The notes under the pieces: model-generated
Databases searched by the model: none
What the model saw: only the letters and a program-made list of their open reading frames with translations
Told to the model about the DNA's origin: nothing
Program-made: the position numbers and the translations under genes
Assembly: GCA_018400515.1 (NCBI GenBank)
Contig: JAGYMR010000062.1
Location: 1 to 12,374 of the forward strand
Length of the DNA stretch: 12,374 nt
Reading direction: 5' to 3'
DNA from: Tangfeifania sp.
GTDB taxonomy: Bacteria; Bacteroidota; Bacteroidia; Bacteroidales; Prolixibacteraceae
Part shown: piece by piece, positions 1 to 8,577 of the stretch
Position numbering within the stretch: position 1 is the first letter of the stretch
Layout: each line of letters starts with the position of its first letter

Positions 1-129
1 CGCTGCATTCAAAAAGAGATGAAAACCGCAGCGGGGGCATTTCAGCGATCGCTCGCCCGCTTTTTGGAAACCGGCGGAACCGCACCGGGGACAGAAGTTG
101 ATTACATTGAAAGGGTGGGTGGAGCGCAT
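1..129 (-). CDS. NUDIX hydrolase with N-terminal zinc ribbon (partial, N-terminus only)
   Basis: Reading the minus strand from the ATG at 129 gives 43 open codons that run off the left edge. The peptide contains two CPRCG motifs (Cys13/Cys16 and Cys31/Cys34, spacing C-x2-C-x14-C-x2-C), the zinc-ribbon layout found in front of the catalytic domain of a NUDIX subfamily common in Bacteroidota; the flanking text 'NFCPRCG' and 'CPRCGFHLFLN' fits that family. The NUDIX box (GX5EX7REUXEEXGU) would lie outside the window, so the catalytic assignment is inferred from the ribbon alone. NUDIX enzymes hydrolyse nucleoside diphosphates linked to another moiety; the substrate cannot be told here. The ATG follows the TAA of the esterase gene with no base between, so the two are almost certainly co-transcribed and perhaps translationally coupled. 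Another zinc-ribbon protein remains possible. Confidence 0.72.
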   Translation of the reverse strand, partial: MRSTHPFNVINFCPRCGSAGFQKAGERSLKCPRCGFHLFLNAA

Positions 130-1029
130 TTATCCGATCATTTTTATGGCCTTCAACCAGTCATAAAACAGTTCAGGCCACCGGTCCACGGGCAGCCCTG
201 TTTTTTTCATCCCGAAACCGTGTCCGCCCTCCCGGAAAATATGCATTTCGGCCGGTACGTTATTCTCCTTCAGCGCCAGATAAAACTCCACCGAATTGCG
301 CGGAGGCACGCCGGCATCGTCATCGGCCAGCACCAAAAAGGCAGGGGGCGTTTCAGGGGAAACGTGCAATTCGTTGGAATATTTTTTCACCAGTTGCCAG
401 TCATTTCCCTCCCCGATCAGATTTCGCCGCGACCCCATGTGCCCGAACGATTCCCTGAAAGTAATGACGGGGTATAACAATAGCATAAAATCGGGACGGG
501 AGCTCAATTTTCCGGCAGTGGTTGGAGCATCATTATCCCCGTAATCGAAGCGGGTCCCCACGGTGGAAGCCAGGTGCCCCCCGGCCGAGGAGCCCGCAAT
601 GCCCACTTTCCCGGGATCAATGCCCCACGCTCCTGCGTTCATTCGCACCATCCGCAAAGCCTGCCGGGCATCGGCCGAAGGAATCCTGTGATGCCCGTAA
701 GGCAGCCGGTATTTCAGGACAATTCCTGCCACTCCCCTGCCGGCAAGCCATTGGGCCATATCGGTTCCTTCATAATCCATGGCTTCCACCCAGTAACCGC
801 CGCCGGGACAGATAACCACCGCGGCACCGGTGTTTGCTTCCGTATCCGGCAGGTAAACAAAAAGTTCCGCTTCCGAAATATTATTGACAATCCCTTTCTG
901 CACCTCCTCCGGTTCATCCATGCCATTGTGGGAGGGCGGTCCCTCCGGCCAGACGTTTAAGGTTATATCCTGCGCCCATCCGTTAACTCCGGTGCTGAAG
1001 AGTAAAAAAAATAACAATAAAGGTTTCAT
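130..1029 (-). CDS. Secreted alpha/beta-hydrolase, acetyl(xylan) esterase-like
   Basis: A 299-residue protein. Residues 1-19 form a signal peptide (Lys2, hydrophobic core, likely cleavage after the Ala of GWAQ), so it is probably periplasmic. The alpha/beta-hydrolase core shows an oxyanion motif PGGGY (75-79), a nucleophile elbow GSSAGG (146-151, Ser148 nucleophile), an acidic cluster at 236-238 before VP that should supply the catalytic Asp, and GGHGFG with His270. This matches the esterase/lipase family often annotated as xylan or carbohydrate acetylesterases (the 'WPEGPP' start and 'HIFREGGHGFG' end are typical). The expected reaction is removal of acetyl or similar acyl groups from sugars; the substrate is not visible. 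It starts 2 bases after the upstream Tudor-like gene and abuts the NUDIX gene, so it is the middle gene of a tight operon. No carbohydrate-active neighbour supports a polysaccharide locus. Length and motifs are intact. Confidence 0.88.
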   Translation of the reverse strand: MKPLLLFFLLFSTGVNGWAQDITLNVWPEGPPSHNGMDEPEEVQKGIVNNISEAELFVYLPDTEANTGAAVVICPGGGYWVEAMDYEGTDMAQWLAGRGVAGIVLKYRLPYGHHRIPSADARQALRMVRMNAGAWGIDPGKVGIAGSSAGGHLASTVGTRFDYGDNDAPTTAGKLSSRPDFMLLLYPVITFRESFGHMGSRRNLIGEGNDWQLVKKYSNELHVSPETPPAFLVLADDDAGVPPRNSVEFYLALKENNVPAEMHIFREGGHGFGMKKTGLPVDRWPELFYDWLKAIKMIG

Positions 1030-1031
1030 AT

Positions 1032-1571
1032 TTATCTGGCTTTTGATCCGGAAAAAAAATGCGCTTTCTCTGAAAAAAGGACGTTAAAGGTTGTCAGGGA
1101 GCCGTAAATACGGGTGATGTATTGCTGGAGATTCACCTTATCCTCATCCGTCAACCCTTTATGGCTGTTAATGTTCTGTTCCAGTACCCGCAGCCGGTCC
1201 CGCAGCATCACCACTTTATGAAAAAAGGTTTCCACCGGGATCTCCTTGGATTGAAGGCCGGGATTGCCCGGCTGCAAGACCATCTTCCCCCCCTGCCATT
1301 TTTCCCCCAAAGGGACCGCTTCCTGGAGAGCTCCGAATTCATCCAGCACATAGCGGATGACCCTTTCCAGTTCCTGAATATTCAATCCTGTCCGCGGAGC
1401 GTTCTCCTCATTTCTTTCCAGAACGCTTAAATCGGTATTCCTCTTAGTGATCTCCATCTTGCCGCCCTTTTCAAAAAAGATCTCATAGGCGGTGAGGTTA
1501 TCTTTGCTGACAATCCCTTCGCCGTACCGGGGGTGCTCCACCCGTGTACCAACAGATAATTCTTCCATCAT
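1032..1571 (-). CDS. Conserved Bacteroidota protein with Tudor/KOW-like N-terminal domain
   Basis: A 179-residue soluble protein without a signal peptide. Residues 6-51 read as a small beta-barrel module (VGTRVEHPRYGEGIV, then YEIFFEKGGKMEI) resembling the Tudor-like domain at the C-terminus of UvrD/PcrA helicases, which contacts RNA polymerase. That resemblance is from memory of the motif, not a search. Residues about 64-84 and 112-168 look helical, with a possible coiled-coil (FHKVVMLRDRLRVLEQNI). The C-terminal block around YITRIYGSLTTFNVLF looks like the strongly conserved part of an uncharacterised Bacteroidota family. Function is unknown; nucleic-acid or RNA polymerase binding is an inference from the N-terminal module only. 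Two ATG codons stand in tandem (1571 and 1568) and either could be the start. It heads the operon with the esterase (2-base gap) and NUDIX genes and is divergent from the LysE exporter. Confidence 0.7.
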   Translation of the reverse strand: MMEELSVGTRVEHPRYGEGIVSKDNLTAYEIFFEKGGKMEITKRNTDLSVLERNEENAPRTGLNIQELERVIRYVLDEFGALQEAVPLGEKWQGGKMVLQPGNPGLQSKEIPVETFFHKVVMLRDRLRVLEQNINSHKGLTDEDKVNLQQYITRIYGSLTTFNVLFSEKAHFFSGSKAR

Positions 1572-1895
1572 TAGCAGGTTTTATAATTTACGTTAAACAT
1601 GCCGGTAAATTTAAAAATATTTGGGAGCTGTATCAAAAACCTTCGTCAAAAAACAGAAGGCGACTGAACCATCCCGGGCAGAAAATTTATCGCATCCCTC
1701 CTTTCAAATTCCTTAAATGAGGGACCCCGTCAGGGCTTCTTTCTGCTCTTTTTTCCATGGACAATCTATTTTGTATCAGCAAATGATGAATCACATCCAC
1801 CGGGAAAGCAGGGAATTCCGTGCGGAGTTGTTAAAAAAATCCATTTTAAATGGTTCAAGTCTTCCGGATACCATAAAAAGTTATATTTTCGTGGC
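1572..1895. other. Divergent intergenic region between Tudor-like gene and LysE exporter
   Basis: These 324 bases separate two outward-facing genes and must carry both promoters. It is AT-rich near both start codons. No clean Bacteroidota promoter (TTTG about 20 bases before TAnnTTTG) was found on either strand; the nearest plus-strand approximation ends only a few bases before the LysE ATG (TATTTTCG at 1884-1891, one mismatch). Two short inverted repeats are visible: TCCCTC at 1695-1700 with GAGGGA at 1719-1724, and CCATTT/AAATGG around one base at 1841-1853. Short open frames here show no recognisable protein signature and were not called. Confidence 0.5.
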
Positions 1896-2537
1896 ATGGT
1901 TTTGAAATTACTTTTTGCAGGATTATTCATGGGGTTTGTTACGTCGGTTCTTTTGGGGCCGGTGGGCATTCTCATTATTCAGCGGACGGTAAACCGGAGT
2001 CAGCTTTCGGGGCTGTTTTCGGGGCTTGGAGCAGCTGTTTCAGATACCATTTACGCCACGATTGCCGGTTTCAGTGTAGCCATCATCATCCATTTTGTAA
2101 AGGAGAATGAGCTTCTTTTTAAAACAGGCGGAGCCTTGATATTTCTGTTGCTGGGCGTCATGGTCCTGTTTTCCCGGCCGGGGAAAAAAGATCCGGGAAA
2201 CAACTCCGGGAAGAGCGGCCATTTCAGGAATTTTATCTCTACATTCCTCCTGGCTTTCACCAACCCCCTGATCATTTTTGTACATCTGGCCCTGTTTGCC
2301 ACCCTCGGCATTGCGCTGGATGCAGGGAATCCCTGGAGCGCCTTGCTGGTTATCATCAGTTTCTTAGCCGGGGCTTTTCTTTGGTGGTTTACCCTGACAG
2401 TCATCATCAGCCGGTTCCGTGAAAAATTCAGCAGCAGGATCTGCCTCTGGTTCAACCGCATTTCAGGGAGCGCCATCATTCTTTTGGTACTGGTATCCCT
2501 GGTCATTTCTTTATTGCACCACACCCCCTTATTTTAA
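1896..2537 (+). CDS. LysE-family amino acid/metabolite exporter
   Basis: A 213-residue integral membrane protein, close to the usual 200-210 residues of LysE/RhtB transporters. Five to six hydrophobic segments are visible, roughly 5-27, 37-65, 74-93, 111-140, 147-172 and 190-207. Family hallmarks are the GPVG motif (21-24) at the end of the first helix, the small-residue-rich stretch GLFSGLGAAVSD (39-50), and FTNP (121-124) in the central helix. A basic, Gly/Asn-rich loop at 94-111 separates the halves, as in the family. Expected role: proton-motive-force-driven export of amino acids or related small molecules; the substrate cannot be predicted. It is the only plus-strand gene in the window and is probably monocistronic. 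Its last 9 bases overlap the end of the convergent dehydrogenase gene. No Shine-Dalgarno sequence is evident. Confidence 0.88.
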   Translation: MVLKLLFAGLFMGFVTSVLLGPVGILIIQRTVNRSQLSGLFSGLGAAVSDTIYATIAGFSVAIIIHFVKENELLFKTGGALIFLLLGVMVLFSRPGKKDPGNNSGKSGHFRNFISTFLLAFTNPLIIFVHLALFATLGIALDAGNPWSALLVIISFLAGAFLWWFTLTVIISRFREKFSSRICLWFNRISGSAIILLVLVSLVISLLHHTPLF

Positions 2538-3332
2538 GGGCGAATCGGGTTCTTCCGCAAACATTTTATAAGACATTTTTCCCACAAAGCGGGGCATAAA
2601 TTTGGAGAGGAAAACAGTAAATTTCCCTTCCAGAAAGGTAAGTATCAGTTGACGCTTCCGTTTTTCAATGGCATTGAAAATATGAAGGGCACACGCTTCG
2701 GCCGACATCATCTTGTTTTCATTGCGCGGCGTATCCCCCTGCGGCTGACCATTTCCGGTGAGTGCCGATTTCCGGATCTCTGAAGCGGTAAACCCCGGAG
2801 CGGCAATAAGTACATGCACTCCTGTTTTCAGGTTCTCCACACGGACCGTTTCCAGGAATCCGCGCACGGCAAACTTTGAGGCAGAGTAACCGGTACGGCC
2901 GGGCAGTCCGATGTATCCCCCCACAGAGATAACCCCCACCAGCGAACCTTTTGATTTCAAAAGCCAGGGTAAGGCATATTTGGTGCAATTCACCGTTCCC
3001 CAGTAATTGACATCCATCACCTGGTGCATGACATCCAACTCCGTTTCGTTGAACAGGGCCCGCATGGATATACCTGCATTGTTAATCAGCACATCAATCC
3101 GTCCGAATTTCTCTGCCGCCTGCTCAATTAAATGCCGGCAATCGGACTCCCGGGAGACATCTGTTTTTACAGCAAGAACCCCGGTTTCAGACAATTGCTG
3201 ACGCAGCTGCTGTAAACGATCCTCCCGGCGGGCTCCCAGAACAAGGTTCCACCCCGCTGCAGCATACTTTTCAGCCAGGGCTTTTCCAATCCCGGAGGAG
3301 GCCCCTGTAATAACAACGACTTTTTTTTGCAT
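2529..3332 (-). CDS. Short-chain dehydrogenase/reductase (SDR)
   Basis: A 267-residue classical SDR from the ATG at 3332. The frame is open 11 codons further to a TTG at 3365, but MQKKVVVITGAS is the natural family start. Motifs: nucleotide-binding TGASSGIG (9-16), NNAG (84-87), Asn109 in VNYWG, Ser136 in VISVGG, YSASK with Tyr149 and Lys153, and APGF (178-181). This is the complete Asn-Ser-Tyr-Lys tetrad. Arg35/Arg36 after the second beta strand (LGARRED) suggest an NADP(H) preference. The sequence is nearest to the DHRS7-like/YqjQ-type oxidoreductases, with a basic, hydrophobic C-terminal tail (KFTVFLSKFMPRFVGKM) that may associate with membrane. The substrate is unknown. It follows the lipoprotein gene by more than 300 bases and a terminator, so it should have its own promoter, and it converges on the LysE gene with a 9-base overlap. 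Confidence 0.9.
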   Translation of the reverse strand: MQKKVVVITGASSGIGKALAEKYAAAGWNLVLGARREDRLQQLRQQLSETGVLAVKTDVSRESDCRHLIEQAAEKFGRIDVLINNAGISMRALFNETELDVMHQVMDVNYWGTVNCTKYALPWLLKSKGSLVGVISVGGYIGLPGRTGYSASKFAVRGFLETVRVENLKTGVHVLIAAPGFTASEIRKSALTGNGQPQGDTPRNENKMMSAEACALHIFNAIEKRKRQLILTFLEGKFTVFLSKFMPRFVGKMSYKMFAEEPDSPLK

Positions 3333-3573
3333 GGATTTTTGCACTGTTCGTTTTCCAATTAACAAACGCTAAAGTACGAAAAATTCTTTCCAATCGATAT
3401 AAAAGGCAGGCGGCCTGAAAAAATTTCTTCCTGGAAGAACACTTTTGTACCCGGAAAACCTCCGCTGCATCGAAAAAGATCATGAATGCCCCCCATAAAA
3501 TCTCCCAGAAACAATTCGCTTCTGAAATGAAATTACTGGTCGGGAAAGTCCGACGACCGGCAAAATCATCCGG

Positions 3574-3614
3574 AAAAAAACACCCCCGGAAAGAACGGAA
3601 TCCTTCCAGGGGTG
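3574..3614 (-). terminator. Intrinsic terminator after the DUF4382 lipoprotein gene
   Basis: On the minus strand, CACCCCTGGAA (3614-3604) pairs with TTCCGGGGGTG (3591-3581): 11 positions with a single mismatch around a 12-base loop. Seven T residues follow at once (A-tract 3574-3580 on the plus strand). This is a textbook rho-independent terminator, 39 bases beyond the lipoprotein stop codon, and it should end the sigma-receptor-FecR-lipoprotein transcript and insulate the downstream dehydrogenase gene. Confidence 0.85.
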
Positions 3615-3652
3615 ACATTTTAATGAATATAATAATTTTCAGGGATTAAGGA

Positions 3653-4789
<1,137 letters not shown>

Positions 4790-4796
4790 AATAATA

Positions 4797-4803
4797 CTCC
4801 TCT
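4797..4803 (-). promoter_or_regulatory. Shine-Dalgarno sequence of the lipoprotein gene
   Basis: On the minus strand AGAGGAG lies 7 bases before the ATG at 4789. It is the clearest Shine-Dalgarno match seen in this window; most other starts have A-rich leaders, as is usual for Bacteroidota. It confirms this start and hints at independent, efficient translation of the last gene of the locus. Confidence 0.65.
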
Positions 4804-4810
4804 TTAAAAT

Positions 4811-5656
4811 TTATTCAAAAATGATTGCTTGATTATTCGCTGTAAATTTGTATTGCAGTTTCAATGAGGTACAAATAATTTTCAGTGCATTGTCGAGGTT
4901 GCCTGTTTGAAAGCTTCCCGTAAAATTTTTTCCGGCTCCGTCCCGGATTTTTATTTCAGCACCAAAAAAGGCCTCCAACTCTTTTACGACACTTTCCAGG
5001 GATTCATCCGAAAAAGACTCACTGAAAAGGGCAAAGGCAGGATAGCCGGTCGGGGTTTCCATTTTTTCTTTCCGGACAATTTTCCCCTCGCCCACCAGCC
5101 GGGAACCCGCTTCAAGGATCCAGGATTCTTCATTGTATTCAGTTTTTACACGCCCTTCAAAGCACTGCACCTTCAGCTGTTCACCCAGATCAACCACGGA
5201 AAAACGGGTTCCCAGAACCCTGACCTTTCCGCCGGGGGTTTTCACCTGAAACCCTTCCCCACGGGTCACCTCAAAATAGGCTTCTCCACGGAGCCGCACG
5301 CTCCCGTTCCAGAAATACTTCCGGTATTGAAGTTCACTGCCTTCCTGAAGCACCACACGTGAAGCGTCGGGCAACATGGTGACAAAAAGTGCTTCTTTTC
5401 CGGCCGAAAAAGTAACCGATGCGGTAAAAAAATAGAAAGCGACCAGCAATATAAAAACAGCAGCTGCAGCCACACCTGCCATCCGGGTCCACCGGATTTC
5501 CGGGGCAGCAGGCACTTTCCTTCGCTCCTGACGCTCAATCTTTTCAAGAATAGTGCCCAGGACTTCCTCTTTGCATGAACCGTAGGGAAGCCGGTAATGA
5601 CGGACCAGCCGGTCCGCCATTTCTGGAATTGATTGATTATTTTTTTCCTTCTTCAT
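4811..5656 (-). CDS. FecR-like anti-sigma factor with DUF4974-type C-terminus
   Basis: A 281-residue single-pass inner-membrane protein. Residues 1-58 are a charged cytoplasmic segment expected to bind the ECF sigma factor. Residues 59-78 form the transmembrane helix (AGVAAAAVFILLVAFYFF). Residues 83-175 match the FecR periplasmic domain (LPDASRVVLQEGSELQY, GEAYFEV, FQVKTPGGKVRVLGTRFSV). Residues 208-280 match the DUF4974/STN-like module (ESFSDESLESVVKELEAFFG, then LDNALKIICTSLKLQY). The family transmits ligand-occupancy signals from a TonB-dependent receptor to the sigma factor. The partners here should be the STN-bearing receptor encoded upstream and the sigma factor at 9084-8578. The gene starts 230 bases after the receptor gene and lies 21 bases before the lipoprotein gene. 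The cytoplasmic part looks somewhat shorter than in many FecR proteins of this phylum. ATG at 5656 is chosen; an A-rich leader precedes it. Confidence 0.92.
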   Translation of the reverse strand: MKKEKNNQSIPEMADRLVRHYRLPYGSCKEEVLGTILEKIERQERRKVPAAPEIRWTRMAGVAAAAVFILLVAFYFFTASVTFSAGKEALFVTMLPDASRVVLQEGSELQYRKYFWNGSVRLRGEAYFEVTRGEGFQVKTPGGKVRVLGTRFSVVDLGEQLKVQCFEGRVKTEYNEESWILEAGSRLVGEGKIVRKEKMETPTGYPAFALFSESFSDESLESVVKELEAFFGAEIKIRDGAGKNFTGSFQTGNLDNALKIICTSLKLQYKFTANNQAIIFE

Positions 5657-5886
5657 GTGTCTTTTTTTTCATTAATATGCTTACACATGTCTGTTGTTTA
5701 TTCCGGGCAGATAAAGAACCCAAACGCATATCTGAAAAAACAGATGCAACAGCGGTTCCCTGATCCCAATGCAAAAAAATTCCCGGGCACGTTATTCTTT
5801 GTATACTAATTATCCATAACAAAACCTTTACCCTACCCGCAAAAAGAAAAAATAACGTCTGGGCAAAAAAATCGTCCAAATCAATT
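5657..5886. other. Gap between receptor and fecR genes
   Basis: A 230-base AT-rich gap inside the sigma-receptor-FecR-lipoprotein locus, long for an operon-internal spacer. No terminator hairpin with a T-tract was seen on the minus strand after the receptor stop. Features noted: an 8-base inverted repeat (ACGTTATT near 5789, AATAACGT near 5851) and ATCTG/CAGAT flanking six A residues near 5729-5744. A separate promoter for fecR plus the lipoprotein gene is possible, but none is recognisable by sequence. Confidence 0.4.
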
Positions 5887-8526
5887 TCAAAATTTCAGTT
5901 TAACAAAGAAAACGGGTGTTATGCTCAGGGCTGAAATGTCGGAGCGTACCGTCATAGATCCCAGATCGGAGGAGAAACGCAGGTAATTAACTTCAACCAC
6001 ATTTTTCCGGTTCAGGACATTCAGCAGGGAGGCGCCTCCCTCGAATGCAAGAAAAGGCAGGTCCATTTTTTTAACCAGGGAAAAATCGAGTTGTGAAAAA
6101 TATCCGGAGCGTTCAAAGTCCAGATCGTAGCCGGTTTCTGAAAAGCGGATCACGGGTAACCCCGAAGCAAATTGCCAGCTTCCGGTGAGGAACCAGCGGT
6201 TCCAACGGATCATCTCCGTCACTTTCAGCCGGTGCCTGCGGTCATTCAGACCCGGGAACCACTGATTGCTGAAAAGCCCCTGGATCTGCTCCTCGGTTTT
6301 TGAGAAGGAATACCCGATCATGTGGTTAAAGATGAAATGCCTTTTCTGCACAAAAAGGTCCAGGCCCCTGTTGCGTTCATTGCTCTCCCGTGGAAGATAG
6401 GAAACCACCGCCCCATCATCCGTGTTCTCCGTTTGAGCAAACAGGTTAACTTTTCCGGAAGCCTGTTTCCGGTATCCTTCCACGTCGATATACCATCCGT
6501 CTTTCTCAAATTTTGTCCCCAGCACATGATGTGTCCCCTGCACGACTCCCAGGCCGTCGTCGCCGGGCAGATACCAGAGCCGGCTCATATGGCCTTCACT
6601 GTCGAATCGCTTTATTCCGCTTAAGAACTGGTAGTAAACACCGCTTAAATAATAAAACCTGAGTCCCGCAGCTGGTGTAAACCCGACGCCAGCACGTGGT
6701 TGCCAATAAGCCTCCCTTCGCGAAAGGTCCACATTGGCGCGAACGCCCCATCTGAAATGCATGGATTGATTCAGGTCAATGCGCTGCTGCACAAAGGCAT
6801 TGAGCATATTCATCCGGGCATTGTTGGTGATGGAGTCAATTTGAACGGTCTCTTCCGTCCGGCTCGCAAAAAAACGGTAGCTGTAGCGGTCGGAAGTCCA
6901 GCCGGCTCCGGCTTCATTCTTGAAAATTCCGGTATTAAAGGCAGTTTTCCACCCGAGGCGGTACGCTTCAATACGATTCAATCCATTATCCACATCATAG
7001 GTCAGCCGGGTATAGGTCTGCTCCCGTGTTTTGGCAAGCCCTTTGCCTTTCCCCACCCCCTGGCCCGGATTCTCAATCACTTCGGTAATTTCCTGCAACT
7101 CGCCGGTTTCATCCACCACATTTTTATCGAGGGTTGAAAAACCGGCAGAGAAGGCATGATACCATTGGCTGTTCACCTGCCATTTTCCGTTAAAGCTCAT
7201 ACCGGTATTTTCACTGTTCAACCGTTCATTCCGGTAATAATCTTTTGTCTGTACCAGTTCAAAGTCCCTGCTTTGGTTGTCCTTTCCATACAATAAATTC
7301 AGGTTGAACTCCAGATCTTCCGAGGGATGAAAACTCATCTTGGCATTGACATCCTGATATTTCACATTAGGAATGATGGTGGAGGTAACCGGATTCTCCT
7401 CCTGTTCAATTACATCATCGATCAGGCGGTAATAGAGGTAATTCTGCCAGTAATCAATAAAAGAGCGGCGCCAGGCGGCAGTTACGGAGAATTTTTTGGT
7501 AACGGGAATATTCAAAAGAATGTTGGAATTCAACAGGTTGGCTGACATGTCAAGGGATGGCCGGTTGCCTTTGCCCGATTTTCCGGTTAGCTGGATCAGG
7601 CCTGAAACACGCTCCCCGAAACCGGCACCGTACCCTCCGCGTGAAACAAATGCCTGCTGAACGAATTTGGCATTCAAAACACTGATGTTTCCCAAAAGAT
7701 GGCTTGTTTCCAAGACCGGTATGCCGTCAAAAAGGATGAGGTTGTCGGTTGGTTCACTTCCGCGGATGGATAAACCGGGGCTACCTCCCTGAAAGAAATG
7801 GATCCCCGGGATCAGCAACAAGGCATTTCCCATATCATCATTGGATATCCGGGGAATTTGGGATGATTTCTGCGGATTAAAACCGATTTTCCCGGAATGA
7901 GGAGATGCCTGAAGCACCTGCTTCTCATAATGGACGACCTTAACGGGGTCAAGGAGGATGTCCGAGGGCGACAGCGCAAGCGTGGTTTTTTCAGCCGTTG
8001 GTATAATCGTATCAAGCCTTTGGTAGCCCAGATGACTGATCGAAATATGCACCGAATCGGAAAAAGGAACCTGAAAACGGAAAAATCCCAATTCATTGGT
8101 CATTCCCCCGGTCGCACTTCCAGCCGCCACATTACAATACATCAAACGTTCGCCGGTTTTTTCGTCCTGGACATATCCGGTGACAGCTACCTCCCGGGGG
8201 GGAGCTGGGGGAGGTTCCGGTTGCGGAGATTTTTCGGCAACCACCAGCACCCAGGTACTTTCTATCTTTTCCGAATGAACCGAATAATCTGCTTCCAGTT
8301 TTTGTAAAAATTGTTCAACCAGAGCATCCTCCAGGGTGAAAGAGACTCTTATCACCTGAAAGGCATCCGGATCGTAAGCAAATTTCACCGCATGCTTTTG
8401 GGAAATTTTTTTCAGGACGGCATCCAGCGACTGGTTCTCAACCGTCAGAGAGATCCTCTCCTGCTGAGCGGAAGCAGGTGAAAAACAAAAAACCAGCCAA
8501 ATGGAGATTAGGATATTTCGGATCAT
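5887..8526 (-). CDS. TonB-dependent receptor/transducer with STN domain
   Basis: An 879-residue outer-membrane receptor from the ATG at 8526 (a TTG three codons upstream is also in frame). Order of parts: signal peptide 1-20 (ends ASA); STN signalling domain about 24-97 (LTVENQSLDAVLKKISQKHAVKFAY); Pro-rich linker 99-111; carboxypeptidase-regulatory-like domain about 113-197; plug about 220-330 (LLLIPGI, LSIRGSEPTDNLILFDGIPV, GGYGAGFGERVSGLIQL); 22-stranded-type beta-barrel to the C-terminal Phe of FFVKLKF. TonB/ExbB/ExbD energy is needed for uptake. The STN domain marks it as a transducer that can signal to a FecR-like protein, so it probably controls its own locus. No SusD follows, so glycan import through a SusCD pair is unlikely; iron chelates, other metal complexes or another scarce compound are alternatives. 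The gene lies 51 bases after the sigma gene and is intact. Confidence 0.92.
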   Translation of the reverse strand: MIRNILISIWLVFCFSPASAQQERISLTVENQSLDAVLKKISQKHAVKFAYDPDAFQVIRVSFTLEDALVEQFLQKLEADYSVHSEKIESTWVLVVAEKSPQPEPPPAPPREVAVTGYVQDEKTGERLMYCNVAAGSATGGMTNELGFFRFQVPFSDSVHISISHLGYQRLDTIIPTAEKTTLALSPSDILLDPVKVVHYEKQVLQASPHSGKIGFNPQKSSQIPRISNDDMGNALLLIPGIHFFQGGSPGLSIRGSEPTDNLILFDGIPVLETSHLLGNISVLNAKFVQQAFVSRGGYGAGFGERVSGLIQLTGKSGKGNRPSLDMSANLLNSNILLNIPVTKKFSVTAAWRRSFIDYWQNYLYYRLIDDVIEQEENPVTSTIIPNVKYQDVNAKMSFHPSEDLEFNLNLLYGKDNQSRDFELVQTKDYYRNERLNSENTGMSFNGKWQVNSQWYHAFSAGFSTLDKNVVDETGELQEITEVIENPGQGVGKGKGLAKTREQTYTRLTYDVDNGLNRIEAYRLGWKTAFNTGIFKNEAGAGWTSDRYSYRFFASRTEETVQIDSITNNARMNMLNAFVQQRIDLNQSMHFRWGVRANVDLSRREAYWQPRAGVGFTPAAGLRFYYLSGVYYQFLSGIKRFDSEGHMSRLWYLPGDDGLGVVQGTHHVLGTKFEKDGWYIDVEGYRKQASGKVNLFAQTENTDDGAVVSYLPRESNERNRGLDLFVQKRHFIFNHMIGYSFSKTEEQIQGLFSNQWFPGLNDRRHRLKVTEMIRWNRWFLTGSWQFASGLPVIRFSETGYDLDFERSGYFSQLDFSLVKKMDLPFLAFEGGASLLNVLNRKNVVEVNYLRFSSDLGSMTVRSDISALSITPVFFVKLKF

Positions 8527-8577
8527 CTGAGTCAAAAAAGAGTTATATCTTTCTAAAGCAAATTTTGCCGGAGCGTT

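Noticed and set aside
1717..1905. Plus-strand 62-codon frame in the divergent gap
   Set aside because: No recognisable motif or ribosome site, and it overlaps the LysE start out of frame; treated as non-coding.
3539..3560. GGTCG/CGACC hairpin upstream of the dehydrogenase gene
   Set aside because: Only five outer pairs and no T-tract on either strand; the neighbouring 3574-3614 hairpin is the convincing terminator.
5637..5672. A 12-codon upstream ORF overlapping the FecR start in another frame, containing an A8 run
   Set aside because: It is very short, in an A-rich leader where chance ATG plus AAA codons are likely; nothing shows it is translated or regulatory.
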